From contig JAFEEQ010000004.1 in the NCBI GenBank assembly GCA_018241025.1, forward strand, positions 124,001-188,000: DNA of 64,000 nt, written 5' to 3'. The notes below the pieces were generated by a model. It did no database searches, was not told the origin of the DNA, and saw only the letters and a list, made by a program, of their open reading frames with translations. A program made the position numbers and the translations under genes. Below are positions 17,646 through 27,149 of the stretch, piece after piece (the first letter of the stretch is position 1; the number at the start of each line of letters is the position of its first letter). This stretch comes from Pseudomonadota bacterium. Its GTDB lineage: Bacteria > Pseudomonadota > Alphaproteobacteria > Micropepsales > Micropepsaceae.

Positions 17646-18435
17646 GCCCAGAATCCTCGTCGTCGCCAACCAGAAAGGCGGCGTCGGCAAGACCACGACC
17701 GCGATCAATCTCGGCACGGCGCTGGCCGCGGTCGGCGAGTCGACACTGGTCATCGACCTCGACCCGCAGGGCAACGCCTCCACCGGCCTCGGCATCCCGC
17801 GCTCGGAGCGCAAGCTGACGACCTATGACGTGCTGATGGGCGAAGCGAAGATCGCCGATGCGATCACCGCCACCCGCATTCCCCGGCTCGCCATCGTGCC
17901 CTCGACCGTCGACCTCTCCGGCGCCGAGCTCGAGCTGATCGACCAGCCGCGGCGCAACTTCATCCTGAAGGATGCGCTCGAAGAATATTCCGCACACGGA
18001 TCATCGCCCTACTCCTATGTGCTGATCGATTGTCCGCCTTCGCTCACACTGCTTACGGTGAATGCGATGGCCGCCGCCGATGCGGTGATCGTACCGCTCC
18101 AATGCGAGTTCTTCGCGCTCGAAGGCCTGTCGCAACTGCTCAAGACGATCGAGCTGGTGAAGGTCAATCTCAACCCGGATCTCGACATCCAGGGCATCGT
18201 GCTCACCATGTTCGACAAGCGGAACAAGCTGTCGGAACAGGTCGAAGCCGACGTCCGCGATACCATGGGCGACAAGGTCTATCGCACCACCATCCCACGC
18301 AACGTGCGCATCTCCGAAGCACCGAGCCACGGGCTCCCTGCCCTCGTCTACGATCTGCGCTGTCCCGGCAGCCAGGCCTACATCAAGCTGGCCGGCGAGC
18401 TCATCGCGCGCGAACGCGTACAGGCGGCAGCGTAA
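17629..18435 (+). CDS. parA: Chromosome partitioning ATPase ParA
   Basis: Deviant Walker-A ATPase that binds DNA and moves ParB-parS complexes toward the new pole. The 268-residue product begins near PRILVVANQKGGVGKTTTAINLG, with the deviant Walker A Lys and the GKT loop, then DLDPQGNASTGLG and DCPPSLTLLTVNAMAAADAVIVPLQ (Walker B and switch regions), and TTIPRNVRISEAPSHGLP near the C-terminus. ATG 17629 is used because ParA homology starts there; longer frames upstream lie in rsmG. The TAA overlaps the parB ATG (TAATG). Confidence 0.97.
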   Translation: MSEPGRPRILVVANQKGGVGKTTTAINLGTALAAVGESTLVIDLDPQGNASTGLGIPRSERKLTTYDVLMGEAKIADAITATRIPRLAIVPSTVDLSGAELELIDQPRRNFILKDALEEYSAHGSSPYSYVLIDCPPSLTLLTVNAMAAADAVIVPLQCEFFALEGLSQLLKTIELVKVNLNPDLDIQGIVLTMFDKRNKLSEQVEADVRDTMGDKVYRTTIPRNVRISEAPSHGLPALVYDLRCPGSQAYIKLAGELIARERVQAAA

Positions 18436-19298
18436 TGGCACCTGAAGAACGTCATCGCGGCCTCGGCCGTGGTCTGTCGGCCCTCATCGGCGAGGAAGCA
18501 GCCCCGACCCGCGGCGAAGCCGTCCGCGCGACGCTCAAGCTGCCGATCGCCTTCCTGAAGCCGAACAAATTCCAGCCGCGCAAACGCTTCGCCCCGGAGG
18601 ACCTCGACGACCTGGCCCAGTCGGTCCGCGAGAAAGGCGTCCTCCAGCCGATCCTCGTCCGCCCACTCAAAGGTGAAACCAACGCCTATGAAATCGTCGC
18701 CGGCGAGCGGCGCTGGCGCGCCGCCCAGATGGCCAAGCTCCATGACGTGCCGGTGGTGGTGCGTGAGATGGGCGATGCCGAGTCACTCGAAATCGCGATC
18801 ATCGAGAACGTTCAACGTGCCGACCTCAACGCCATCGAGGAGGCCGCCGCCTATTACGAGCTGATGGAGCGGTTCAAATACACCCAGGAGGCCGTGGCCA
18901 AAGAGGTCGGCAAAAGCCGCAGCCACATCGCCAACACGCTGCGCCTGCTCACCCTGCCCGAGCCGGTCCGCGTGATGGTGCGTGATGGGCGTCTAACCGC
19001 CGGCCACGCCCGCACCCTGATTGGCCTGCCCGACGCCGAAGCGCGGGCCAACGCGATCATCGCCGGTGGCCTCAATGTCCGCGAGGCCGAACAGCGTTCA
19101 CCAGCCCGGAAAACATCCAAGTCCGGGGCAAGCAGCATCGACCCCAACATTGCGGACCTCGAATCGAGAATTTCCAATGCCTTGGGGCTCAAAGTTAAAG
19201 TGATCTACAAAGGCAAGAAGGGCGGCGAAGTCCGGATCGCCTACAAAACCCTGGAGCAGCTCGACGACATCAACCATCGCTTGAGCAAAGCCCGATAG
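18435..19298 (+). CDS. parB: Chromosome partitioning protein ParB
   Basis: CTP-dependent clamp that loads at parS and spreads on DNA. The 287-residue product has the N-terminal ParA-activating tail RHRGLGRGLSALIGE, the CTP-binding core with PNKFQPRKRFAPEDLDDLAQSVREKG and VAGERRWRAA, ENVQRADLNAIEEA, the parS-recognising helix-turn-helix EVGKSRSHIANTLRLLTLP, and LTAGHARTLIGL. The C-terminal dimerisation domain starts near residue 235. Two parS sites are within 3.4 kb upstream. It is the last gene of the block; 51 A+T-rich bases separate it from the convergent hisA. Confidence 0.97.
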   Translation: MAPEERHRGLGRGLSALIGEEAAPTRGEAVRATLKLPIAFLKPNKFQPRKRFAPEDLDDLAQSVREKGVLQPILVRPLKGETNAYEIVAGERRWRAAQMAKLHDVPVVVREMGDAESLEIAIIENVQRADLNAIEEAAAYYELMERFKYTQEAVAKEVGKSRSHIANTLRLLTLPEPVRVMVRDGRLTAGHARTLIGLPDAEARANAIIAGGLNVREAEQRSPARKTSKSGASSIDPNIADLESRISNALGLKVKVIYKGKKGGEVRIAYKTLEQLDDINHRLSKAR

Positions 19299-19349
19299 GC
19301 CACTTATCTATCTGAATATTAAGTATAATCCTAATAGACTGTTAACCAA

Positions 19350-20078
19350 CTAAACGCCGTTCGCAATGCTGAGCGCCGCTGTCGCATCGATGCGCCCGTC
19401 ATACAGCGCCCGGCCGATCACGACACCCTCGATATTCGTCTCTTGAACAGCGTTCAGGCGCTCAATATCGCTGATGCCGCCGACCCCGCCCGACGCAATC
19501 ACCGGTATCCGTACCGCTCGCGCCAACGCAGCCGTCGCCTCGACATTCACCCCGCCCAACAATCCGTCGCCATCGACATCGGTGAACAGGATCGCCGCCA
19601 CTCCGGCATCCTCGAACTTCCGGCCCAGCTCGGCCGGGGTCAGCTCCGACACCTCGGCCCAGCCATCCGTTGCCACCCTGCCCCCGACCGCGTCGGCGCC
19701 GACCACGATCTTGCCGGGAAAGGCACCCGCCGCCTCGCGCACAAAGGACGGGTTCTTGAGCGCCGCGGTGCCCAGGATCACCCGCGTGATTCCGGCCGCC
19801 AGCCAGGCCTCGACCGCCGCCATGTCGCGAATGCCGCCGCCCAGCTGTATCGGCAGATCGATCGCCGCGCGGATGGAGCGGACAGCCTCGGCGTTCACCG
19901 AACGGCCGTCGAAAGCGCCATTCAAATCGACGCAATGCAACCATTTGAACCCGGCCGTCTGGAAGCTCAGCGCTTGCGCCGCCGGATCGTCGTTGAACAC
20001 GGTCGCCTGATCCATCAGCCCACGCTTCAGCCGCACGCAACGGCCATCCTTCAGATCGATGGCGGGAAACAGGATCAT
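19350..20078 (-). CDS. hisA: Phosphoribosylformimino-AICAR ribotide isomerase
   Basis: Amadori isomerase that makes the substrate of HisFH in histidine synthesis. The 242-residue beta/alpha barrel has the catalytic Asp8 in [16 protein letters not shown], the second Asp in VGADAVGG (the usual GxDARxG segment, here ADAVGG), [18 protein letters not shown] and [12 protein letters not shown]. The gene lies 6 bases after the small gene at 20085 and follows hisH in the same orientation. hisF is not in the window. Confidence 0.93.
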   Translation of the reverse strand: MILFPAIDLKDGRCVRLKRGLMDQATVFNDDPAAQALSFQTAGFKWLHCVDLNGAFDGRSVNAEAVRSIRAAIDLPIQLGGGIRDMAAVEAWLAAGITRVILGTAALKNPSFVREAAGAFPGKIVVGADAVGGRVATDGWAEVSELTPAELGRKFEDAGVAAILFTDVDGDGLLGGVNVEATAALARAVRIPVIASGGVGGISDIERLNAVQETNIEGVVIGRALYDGRIDATAALSIANGV

Positions 20079-20084
20079 GCCGCG

Positions 20085-20339
20085 CTACTCGTCCTCGTCC
20101 GGCAGCTCGATATTGAAGGTGCCGCCATGATTGTCGACGACCACAACCGTGCCGTCCACCAGTCCGAACCTCTCCGCCAGCCAGGCGGGGATATCGACAC
20201 GCAAACAGTCACCCTCGATCCGGCCGATACGTCCTGCGCTCTTCGCCAGCTTGTCGCCGCCGGCAATCAGCGGAATACGCAACACCAGCGTCCCACCGAC
20301 GTTTTCGACAGGTCCCTCGATCGAAACGAAATCGCTCAC
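20085..20339 (-). CDS. Small protein of unknown function between hisH and hisA
   Basis: An 84-residue acidic protein starting at a GTG that overlaps the hisH stop (GTGA). It contains LRIPLIAGGDKLAKSAGRIGRIEGDCLRVDIPAWLAERFGLVDGTVVVVDNHGGTFNIELPDEDE; the short strand-rich pattern recalls AbrB/MazE-type beta barrels, but this is not a confident match. Overlap on one side and a 6-base gap on the other argue that it is a real operon member expressed with the his genes. Confidence 0.7.
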   Translation of the reverse strand: MSDFVSIEGPVENVGGTLVLRIPLIAGGDKLAKSAGRIGRIEGDCLRVDIPAWLAERFGLVDGTVVVVDNHGGTFNIELPDEDE

Positions 20340-20983
20340 GGCCGCCAGCCGAGGAAATTGCCGAGCAGCGTCAAACCCACCACCTGGCTCTTCTCGGGAT
20401 GGAATTGCACACCCACGATATTGTCCCGCCCGACCGCAGCCGTCACCGGCCCGCCATAGTCAGTCTCGGCCAGAAGATCTTCATCACGCTTGGTTTTCAC
20501 CGCGTAGGAATGGACGAAATAAGCGTGTGCACCATCGCTCAGTCCCGCGAACAACGGATGCCCGCGCCGGAAGCTCAACTCATTCCAGCCGATCTGTGGG
20601 ATCTTCAGACCGGGATCGCTGGGCGTCATCTTCACGACCTCACCTTCGATCCAGCCCAGCCCGGCATGATCGCCGAATTCACGCCCGACGCTCGCCAGAA
20701 GCTGCATGCCGACACAAATGCCGAGAAACGGCACGCCACGCTGAAGCACGGCGTCCTTCAGCACATCCACCATGCCCGGCACGCCCTGAAGTCCACTCAT
20801 GCAGTCGGCAAAGGCACCGACACCGGGCAGAACGATGCGCTCCGCCTTGGCCACCAGCGCCGCATCCGACGTCACCACGATCTCTTGCCCGGTCGCGCGC
20901 TCACCGGCCACCCGCGCCAGCGCCTTCTCGGCCGAGCGCAGATTGCCGGAGCCGTAATCGATCAATGCCACAACGGGTTTCAT
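20336..20983 (-). CDS. hisH: Imidazole glycerol phosphate synthase glutaminase subunit
   Basis: Class I glutamine amidotransferase that feeds ammonia to HisF. The 215-residue product begins KPVVALIDYGSGNLRS, has LPGVGAFADCM, the nucleophile Cys in GICVGMQLL and the His/Glu pair of the triad in VQFHPEKSQ. ATG 20983 fits the family; an in-frame ATG at 20995 would add four residues. It heads the leftward group hisH-small gene-hisA and starts 56 bases from the DUF4153 gene on the same strand. Confidence 0.93.
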   Translation of the reverse strand: MKPVVALIDYGSGNLRSAEKALARVAGERATGQEIVVTSDAALVAKAERIVLPGVGAFADCMSGLQGVPGMVDVLKDAVLQRGVPFLGICVGMQLLASVGREFGDHAGLGWIEGEVVKMTPSDPGLKIPQIGWNELSFRRGHPLFAGLSDGAHAYFVHSYAVKTKRDEDLLAETDYGGPVTAAVGRDNIVGVQFHPEKSQVVGLTLLGNFLGWRP

Positions 20984-21038
20984 GCGGGCGCGCATCCAAA
21001 ACTGCGCCCCTCATAGAGCAATTGCGGCCACCGCAAAA

Positions 21039-22841
21039 CTAGCCGGGGCAGGCCGGCGGTTCGACAAACGCCCGATCGGGCCGCAGGCGGACACCCTGAA
21101 CGATCAAGTCTCTCAACTCGGTTTCGGGCGCCGACGTCGCGGCCTCGCCGCGACGCAGGGCATCGAGCGTCCCATGGCACCGTCCAGCCACGTTACCGAG
21201 CGTCCGCCAGACATTGTCCGAACCGATCTTGAGGATCGTGCCGTACCAATAGGCATCGCTGCCATTCACCAGGATCACCTCGTCGTTCCCGTCGCCGTCG
21301 AAATCGGCGAAGAATGCATCACAGAGAATTCCGGGCTGCTGCAGGCAAGCGGGCGCTCCGCCGGTCTTGCTCCAATCCTGATCGACCAGCGTGCGGGGCA
21401 GGGCGCGCGACTTCGGATAGACCGTGACATTGCGCGCGATATCGACACGGCTGAGCTTGCCGGTTGCCGGCGGCGCACCGGTCATTGCGTCCTTGGCCAG
21501 TCGGTGCATCGCCGCGTCATTGGCACCGAGCTTCAGATGCAGCAATTCATCGAGCGCCGCGCGCCCATAGCGGCCACCCTCGCTCTTCAGATAGTTGTAG
21601 TCGAAATGCAGGACATCGACCTTGCCGCCTTTCAGCCGCGCGACCTGACTCGCCACCGCCAGTTTCGCCGGATCGGCCAAAGGCGAAAACAACGCCACCA
21701 GCAGCGCGAGTACGACAAAGGCGGTCAACACATTGACCCGCGCCATCATCGCCATCCAGGCGCCGCCCATCAGGGAGCGCAGTGCGGCGGCCGCATAGCC
21801 GATGGCGTAGAGCAGGGCGATAAGAATGGTCGCCGCCGTTACGACCCGCTCCACCGTCCAGCCATATTGCTGCACCCGAAGCCACAACGCGTAGCTCGCA
21901 ATCGCCACCAGCGGAATCAATACGATCGACGCCATCGCTTCGGCATAGCGCAACACGCGCGGGCGATTGTGGGCCGGATCGCCGTCCTGAAATCCGGTGT
22001 TGATCAGGACCACAAGAACCGCGGCCGCCGTCAGCAACAGGCCCGCGGCAGATCGCGTCGCCCAAAGCGGCGCCAATCCGGTGAAGGGCAGGCTCAGGGT
22101 AAAGCCGATGGCGATCAATGCCATCAACGGCAGGAGCCAGGACAACAACGTCAGCGCAACCGTGCGAATGCCCGCGACAAGGCGGGCACGCACATCTGTG
22201 ACATGGATCGCGGCTGCAATCGCGAGCGTGGTCACAGGGATCGCGAACCAGGCCTTCTGGATCAACCTTTCGAGGAAGCTTAGTCCGATCAGATCGAACA
22301 GCACCGCACCCAGCCACAGCACGCCCCACATCACAGCGACAAACGCCACCGCAAGTGCAAGCTGCACACCGAGCTTCCATGCCGCATCGAAATAACCGCC
22401 ATAACTGGCGATGACCCGTTTCTCGTGATCCCCGGCCGCGATCAACGACTGGGCAATGAACAACCCGACGACCGAGAAGGCGACGAAGGCGAAGCTGATC
22501 GCCGCATCGCCGTTACGCAGCACGCCCGGTTCCCACTGCCGCCAGATGTCGTACCAGGCGAGGCTCGCCAACAGGGCGGTTGCGCCGCCGCACCACAGCA
22601 GCAGCGTGCGAAACCGCCATGTGCCGCAGGCCTGCACGAAGAGCAGGGGCACGAAGGCAAAGACGATCAACAGCGGCGCGAGCCAATAGTGATCGGTCGA
22701 CGGCCAGGCATGGCTGTCGATGGCGCGGTAGAGCAGGTAGAGCGCAAGCCCTTGCAGCGCGCCGGCGCCAAGCCGGGCATAGGCGCGCCGATTCAAGGCG
22801 CCGCCTGTATCGTCGGGCGCGGGTTCGACCGGGTCTGTCAT
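21039..22841 (-). CDS. DUF4153 multi-pass membrane protein with C-terminal repeat-like domain
   Basis: A 600-residue inner-membrane protein with about ten to twelve hydrophobic helices in residues 30-400, typical of DUF4153. It ends with a soluble region that contains DFDGDGNDEVILVNGSDAYWYG, a calcium-binding-like DxDGDG loop followed by an FG-GAP/VCBS-like strand pattern. The function of the family is unknown. ATG 22841 is chosen because GGAGGGGG precedes it by a few bases; the upstream in-frame extension has no such signal. The gene is upstream of hisH on the same strand. Confidence 0.85.
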   Translation of the reverse strand: MTDPVEPAPDDTGGALNRRAYARLGAGALQGLALYLLYRAIDSHAWPSTDHYWLAPLLIVFAFVPLLFVQACGTWRFRTLLLWCGGATALLASLAWYDIWRQWEPGVLRNGDAAISFAFVAFSVVGLFIAQSLIAAGDHEKRVIASYGGYFDAAWKLGVQLALAVAFVAVMWGVLWLGAVLFDLIGLSFLERLIQKAWFAIPVTTLAIAAAIHVTDVRARLVAGIRTVALTLLSWLLPLMALIAIGFTLSLPFTGLAPLWATRSAAGLLLTAAAVLVVLINTGFQDGDPAHNRPRVLRYAEAMASIVLIPLVAIASYALWLRVQQYGWTVERVVTAATILIALLYAIGYAAAALRSLMGGAWMAMMARVNVLTAFVVLALLVALFSPLADPAKLAVASQVARLKGGKVDVLHFDYNYLKSEGGRYGRAALDELLHLKLGANDAAMHRLAKDAMTGAPPATGKLSRVDIARNVTVYPKSRALPRTLVDQDWSKTGGAPACLQQPGILCDAFFADFDGDGNDEVILVNGSDAYWYGTILKIGSDNVWRTLGNVAGRCHGTLDALRRGEAATSAPETELRDLIVQGVRLRPDRAFVEPPACPG

Positions 22842-22968
22842 GGCATGCCCCCTCCAGGGCTCTTGAAGCTTAGCCAGGATTGCGGCTGATCTTGGGTCGA
22901 AGGGGTAACCGTTTGATCTGCTGGCTGGTTCGGATAGTCTGAAAATCGAAGCTATCGAGTGCCCGACC

Positions 22969-23604
22969 ATGCGTGTCGTAACCGGCCGGAAACAGCGGGA
23001 ATTCACCGCGTCCGACCTCAGCCTTATCCGCCGCTGAGCCTAACTCGCCATTGACCTCGGCACGGGAGATGGACGTTTTGTCCTGAACGCCGCCCGTGCC
23101 GAACCCAAGACCTTCCACATCGGAATCGATCCGGTCGCCGAAGCGATGGCGGATGCCTCGCGCCGCGCTGCTGCCAAGCCGGCGCGCGGCGGCCTCGAAA
23201 ATGCGCTCTTCATTGCCGCCAGTCTCGAGACCTTGCCGCCTGAGTTCAACGGACTGGCCAACCGGCTCACCGTGAACTTTCCCTGGGGCTCACTCCTCCG
23301 TGCCGTTGCGATGCCGGAGCCGGCGGCGCTGCGCCGGATGGCCGAACTCGCTCGCGAAGGCGCCGTGCTCGACATCCATGTGAACCTCCAGCCGTTTCGC
23401 GACGGTGGCCTCGCGGCGCGGCTCGGTCTCGCCGGCTCAAAAATAGTTCATGACCTGACGGGGTTGGAGCGCGATTTTGCCGCCGGCGGCTGGCAGGTCA
23501 CAGGCCTCGATCGCAACCCGGCACAGGTGCCGACACGCTGGGGCAGTCAGCTCCACTTTGCCGGGCGCGAAATCCTGCGCCTTCATGCGATCAGGCGCCT
23601 TTGA
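22969..23604 (+). pseudogene. Disrupted KamB/NpmA-type 16S rRNA (A1408-N1) methyltransferase
   Basis: From ATG 22969 the frame reads 22 codons resembling the KamB N-terminus (RVVTGRKQREF), then TGA at 23035, one codon, TAA at 23041, and continues in the same frame with the SAM motif LAIDLGTGDGRFVLNAARAE, RRAAAKPARGGLENALF, NFPWGSLLR and TRWGSQLHFAGRE to the stop at 23602. These match the m1A1408 aminoglycoside-resistance methyltransferase family along the whole length. Both stops are in frame between homologous parts, so substitutions rather than an indel broke it. A product from ATG 23146 would lack the SAM site. The 3' end overlaps the convergent membrane gene. Confidence 0.85.
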
Positions 23605-23998
23605 CGTGGGCAGCCTTATTCCAGATGAACAATAAGTATGCCGTGCCCAGGCAGAGGAGCCACACGGCACCATTCAGAAGAACCGAAATGACAGTCGTCA
23701 ACCAGCTGTCGTAAAGCGCGAGATAGCGAACCGTCACCGGATGCGGATGGGGCAGGGCGCGAAGCGCTTGCAGGATCGAGATCTTCACATTGGTCTCAAA
23801 CAGCATCTGGCCGAAGAGGAAAAGCGTCCCGATCAAAAATGCAGCATAGGCAAAGACTTTCATCGCGATCGGCGCCTGGTTCAGGAAATAGAAGATTGCG
23901 ACGATCATCGCGAAATTGATCGTGATCATCTCGTTGAAATAGCCGATTTCGGACTGGGTCGTGTCGCGGGCCAGATTGAGCAGGTCGAGTTCGGTCAT
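23591..23998 (-). CDS. Small membrane protein of unknown function
   Basis: A 135-residue protein with three or four hydrophobic helices (about residues 26-43, 46-65 and 103-128) and a charged N-terminus MTELDLLNLARDTTQSEIGYFNEM. No family is recognised. Its 3' end overlaps the end of the disrupted methyltransferase by 14 bases. It diverges from the protein-glutaminase-like gene across 161 bases. Confidence 0.7.
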   Translation of the reverse strand: MTELDLLNLARDTTQSEIGYFNEMITINFAMIVAIFYFLNQAPIAMKVFAYAAFLIGTLFLFGQMLFETNVKISILQALRALPHPHPVTVRYLALYDSWLTTVISVLLNGAVWLLCLGTAYLLFIWNKAAHVKGA

Positions 23999-24135
23999 GG
24001 CGTCAGCATGAAAGGCGCCGCAGCATCGTTCAAGAGGGCAGAGCTTCCGCAGTGTGTCGCGACAGCTAAAGGTACGCGACTGCCTTAGCCCGCCCGCTCG
24101 GCGGCCTTGTCTTTTCGAATATTGTCCTTGATGGT

Positions 24136-24152
24136 CCTTGACTGGTTCAAGG
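24136..24152 (+). promoter_or_regulatory. Hairpin reaching into the ribosome binding site
   Basis: CCTTGA and TCAAGG pair perfectly around CTGGT. The right arm is part of AAGGGG (24149-24154), which lies 5 bases before ATG 24160, so the hairpin could partly mask the binding site of the protein-glutaminase-like gene. Confidence 0.45.
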
Positions 24153-24159
24153 GGCTGTC

Positions 24160-25167
24160 ATGGCAAACATTCGCAAGATCGTAACAAGAATCGGCTCCCT
24201 CGAACCGTCAGGACGCGGCGGCGGAAAAGTCGTATTGCCTGGCGGACAGGAAGCCTTGATCCCCGGCGGGGCGGCGTCGGTGCTCCTTCTCAGAATTCTC
24301 GATAATCTTCGCCGGACGCGGCGCCCCGTATATCTCGAACTCGATGCGGCAAGCCGCGTACGCCGGCTTCTTCTGCCGCGCATCGTAACCGTACTTGGTC
24401 TCGACGAGATTCCGAGCGGCGATCTCGCTGTCAGGGTCGAGCCATCGAACCTTCCGCACATCCTGCGCCGCTCCAATCCGGAGTTCGGGGTGCTGCGAAA
24501 GGCCCTGGCGAAGCCGGGCGCCGTTCTGCTCACCGAAACCGATGCGCACGAGATCGTCGACGTCCGTCCAGCACGAAAGCCGGCATCGAAAGCAGTTTCG
24601 AGCCGGAAGCGGGCAAAGGCCGCGAGTGCAGTCACGATGGCACAGGCCCGGACGTTGTTCGATCTTGTCGCAACCGCATCCTGCGATCCCATGACCGTTC
24701 CGCCTCCCTGCATTCCTTTCCTCTATCCGGATGATGGCTGCTGGGTGCGCGCGCATGAGATGTGCCGCCGGATTGTCGCCGCGGGGGTCGAGCCGGCGAA
24801 GATCTGGCTATCGGGCGGGCTCAACGTCACGACGCCGAACAACCCAAACTGCAAGCTCTTCTGGTATTACCACGTCGCGCCGACCGTGCAGGTGGCCTCG
24901 TCATCGGGCAGCGAGAAACTCTATGTGCTCGATCCCTCGATGTTCGACGAGCCGGTAACCGATCAGGTCTGGATGGCGGCGATGAACAATCCCAACGCGG
25001 CGGTGAAACGCACGCCCTGGACGCAATACAATCTCGGCGGCGGCGAAGATCCGGACTTTTCCCAGACCGAGGATGGCCTGATCTGGCTACGCGACTCGCT
25101 TCTGCTCCGCTCGGCCGGTCCCGATGGCCCACCGCCCTATGCGCATTGTCTGACGGCTGCGCCGTGA
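24160..25167 (+). CDS. Protein-glutaminase-like deamidase with an unrecognised N-terminal domain
   Basis: The C-terminal half of this 335-residue protein matches protein-glutaminases, which deamidate glutamine side chains in proteins. The Cys-His-Asp triad is seen as Cys194 in PDDGCWVRAHEMCRR, His238 in FWYYHVAP and Asp258 in VLDPSMFDEPVTDQVWM. Residues 1-140 are a basic, strand-rich domain that I do not recognise; 140-160 is a Lys/Arg/Ser linker. Characterised protein-glutaminases are secreted preproenzymes, but no signal peptide is seen here. An intracellular enzyme or an effector delivered by another route are both possible. AAGGGG at 24149-24154 supports the start. Confidence 0.8.
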   Translation: MANIRKIVTRIGSLEPSGRGGGKVVLPGGQEALIPGGAASVLLLRILDNLRRTRRPVYLELDAASRVRRLLLPRIVTVLGLDEIPSGDLAVRVEPSNLPHILRRSNPEFGVLRKALAKPGAVLLTETDAHEIVDVRPARKPASKAVSSRKRAKAASAVTMAQARTLFDLVATASCDPMTVPPPCIPFLYPDDGCWVRAHEMCRRIVAAGVEPAKIWLSGGLNVTTPNNPNCKLFWYYHVAPTVQVASSSGSEKLYVLDPSMFDEPVTDQVWMAAMNNPNAAVKRTPWTQYNLGGGEDPDFSQTEDGLIWLRDSLLLRSAGPDGPPPYAHCLTAAP

Positions 25168-25228
25168 CGCGTCTATCGCGGACAATTTGGGCGCACCGAA
25201 GCCATGATCCGCAAGGACAAACGTCGCT

Positions 25229-27031
25229 CTAATCCTGGTCCATCTTGAGCGCGGCGATGAAGGCTTCCTGCGGGATGTCGACCTTGCCGAACTGGCGCAT
25301 CTTCTTCTTGCCCTCTTTCTGCTTGTCGAGGAGCTTGCGCTTGCGGCTGATGTCGCCGCCATAGCATTTCGCCGTCACGTCCTTGCGCAGGGCGCTCAGC
25401 GTTTCGCGCGCGATGATCTTGCCGCCGATCGCGGCCTGAATCGGGATCACGAACATGTGGCGCGGGATCAGCTCTTTCAGCTTCTCGCACATCGCCCGGC
25501 CACGGCCCTCGGCGCGCTGGCGGTTCACGATCATCGACAGCGCATCGACCGGATCGCCGTTCACGAGGATCGACATCTTGACGAGGTCGCCTTCCTCATA
25601 GCCTTCGATGTGATAGTCGAACGAGGCATAGCCGCGCGACACCGATTTGAGCCGGTCGTAGAAGTCGAACACCACCTCGTTCAGCGGCAGGTGATAGACC
25701 ACCATCGCGCGGGTGCCTGCATAGGTCAGCTCGACCTGGCGGCCGCGGCGGTCCTCGCAGAGCTTGAGCACGGCACCGAGATGCTCGTCGGGCACCAGGA
25801 TCGTCGCCTTGATCCACGGCTCTTCGATCTTTTCGATCTTCATCACATCCGGCATGTCGGCCGGATTGTGCAGCTCCATCGTCGTGCCGTCGGTGAGATG
25901 GATCTGGTAAATCACGCTCGGTGCGGTGGCGATGAGATCGAGATTGAACTCGCGCTCCAGGCGCTCCTGCACGATCTCAAGATGCAGCAACCCCAGGAAC
26001 CCGCAGCGGAAGCCGAAGCCGAGTGCCGCGCTCGTCTCCATCTCATAGGTGAAGCTCGCATCGTTCAGGTGCAGCTTGCCGAGACCGTTGCGCAGATCTT
26101 CGAACTGCGCCGCATCGACCGGGAAGAGGCCGCAGAACACCACCTGCTGCGCCGGCTTGAAGCCGGGCAGGGGCACCTCGATGCCCTTTTTTTCATCGGT
26201 GATGGTATCGCCGACCTGGGTGTCGGCCACCTGCTTGATTTGCGCGGTGATGAAGCCGACCTCGCCCGGGCCGAGCTTCTCGACATTCACCTTCTTCGGC
26301 GTGAACACGCCAACCTGCTCGACCTGGTAGACGACGTTGGGCGCCATCATTCGGATCTTCTGACCCTTTTTCAGCTCGCCATCGATGATGCGCACCAGCA
26401 CGACGACGCCGAGATAGGCGTCGTACCAGCTGTCGACCAGAAGCGCTTTGAGCGGACCGCTGGCATTGCCCTTGGGCGCGGGCAGGCGCGTCACCACCGC
26501 TTCCAGCACCTGATCGATGTTGAGTCCGGTCTTGGCCGAGATCGGAACCGCATCGGACGCGTCGATGCCGATCACGTCCTCGATCTGGCTGCGCACGCGG
26601 TCGGGTTCGGCGGCAGGGAGGTCGATCTTGTTCAGGACCGGCACGATCTCGAGATTGGCGTCCATCGCCTGATAGACATTGGCGAGGGTCTGCGCCTCGA
26701 CGCCCTGGCTGGCATCGACCACGAGCAGCGCGCCTTCGCAGGCGGCGAGACAGCGGCTGACTTCATAGCCGAAGTCGACATGGCCCGGCGTGTCCATCAG
26801 GTTCAGCGTGTAGGTCTCGCCGTCCTTCGCTTTGTATTGCAGGCGCACGGTCTGCGCCTTGATGGTGATCCCGCGCTCGCGCTCGATATCCATCGAGTCG
26901 AGAACCTGGTCCTTCATCTCGCGGTTGGTCAGGCCGCCGGTGAACTGGATCAGCCGGTCGGCGAGAGTCGACTTGCCATGGTCGATATGCGCGACGATGG
27001 AAAAATTGCGGATTTTCGAAAGATCGGTCAT
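25229..27031 (-). CDS. lepA: Elongation factor 4 (LepA)
   Basis: Ribosomal GTPase that back-translocates or remodels ribosomes under stress. From ATG 27031 the protein has 600 residues: the G domain with [29 protein letters not shown] and NKIDLPAA, domain II, EF-G-like domains III and V, and the LepA-specific C-terminus with [23 protein letters not shown]. The start is set by homology ([20 protein letters not shown]); the in-frame upstream part is not conserved. It stands alone with gaps of 61 and 118 bases. Confidence 0.97.
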   Translation of the reverse strand: MTDLSKIRNFSIVAHIDHGKSTLADRLIQFTGGLTNREMKDQVLDSMDIERERGITIKAQTVRLQYKAKDGETYTLNLMDTPGHVDFGYEVSRCLAACEGALLVVDASQGVEAQTLANVYQAMDANLEIVPVLNKIDLPAAEPDRVRSQIEDVIGIDASDAVPISAKTGLNIDQVLEAVVTRLPAPKGNASGPLKALLVDSWYDAYLGVVVLVRIIDGELKKGQKIRMMAPNVVYQVEQVGVFTPKKVNVEKLGPGEVGFITAQIKQVADTQVGDTITDEKKGIEVPLPGFKPAQQVVFCGLFPVDAAQFEDLRNGLGKLHLNDASFTYEMETSAALGFGFRCGFLGLLHLEIVQERLEREFNLDLIATAPSVIYQIHLTDGTTMELHNPADMPDVMKIEKIEEPWIKATILVPDEHLGAVLKLCEDRRGRQVELTYAGTRAMVVYHLPLNEVVFDFYDRLKSVSRGYASFDYHIEGYEEGDLVKMSILVNGDPVDALSMIVNRQRAEGRGRAMCEKLKELIPRHMFVIPIQAAIGGKIIARETLSALRKDVTAKCYGGDISRKRKLLDKQKEGKKKMRQFGKVDIPQEAFIAALKMDQD

Positions 27032-27149
27032 GGCGGTCCGGCGTTGAGGCGCGGGGTATAGCGGGGTGGTTGTCGGCGGTCCACACCCCGGCCTAACCAC
27101 CTGACAAAACACAATAAACACCCAACGCCGGACGGTCGGCCAGGGCTTG

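Noticed and set aside
19299..19349. A+T-rich gap after parB as an origin
   Set aside because: Only 51 bases between convergent genes with no DnaA box or palindrome; more likely a transcript-end region.
22870..23118. 82-codon minus-strand frame over the KamB-like region
   Set aside because: It is antisense to the plus-strand methyltransferase homology, which explains this DNA better.
25457..27061. 534-codon plus-strand frame opposite lepA
   Set aside because: Antisense shadow of a highly conserved GTPase gene; composition is His/Asp/Gly-rich without motifs.
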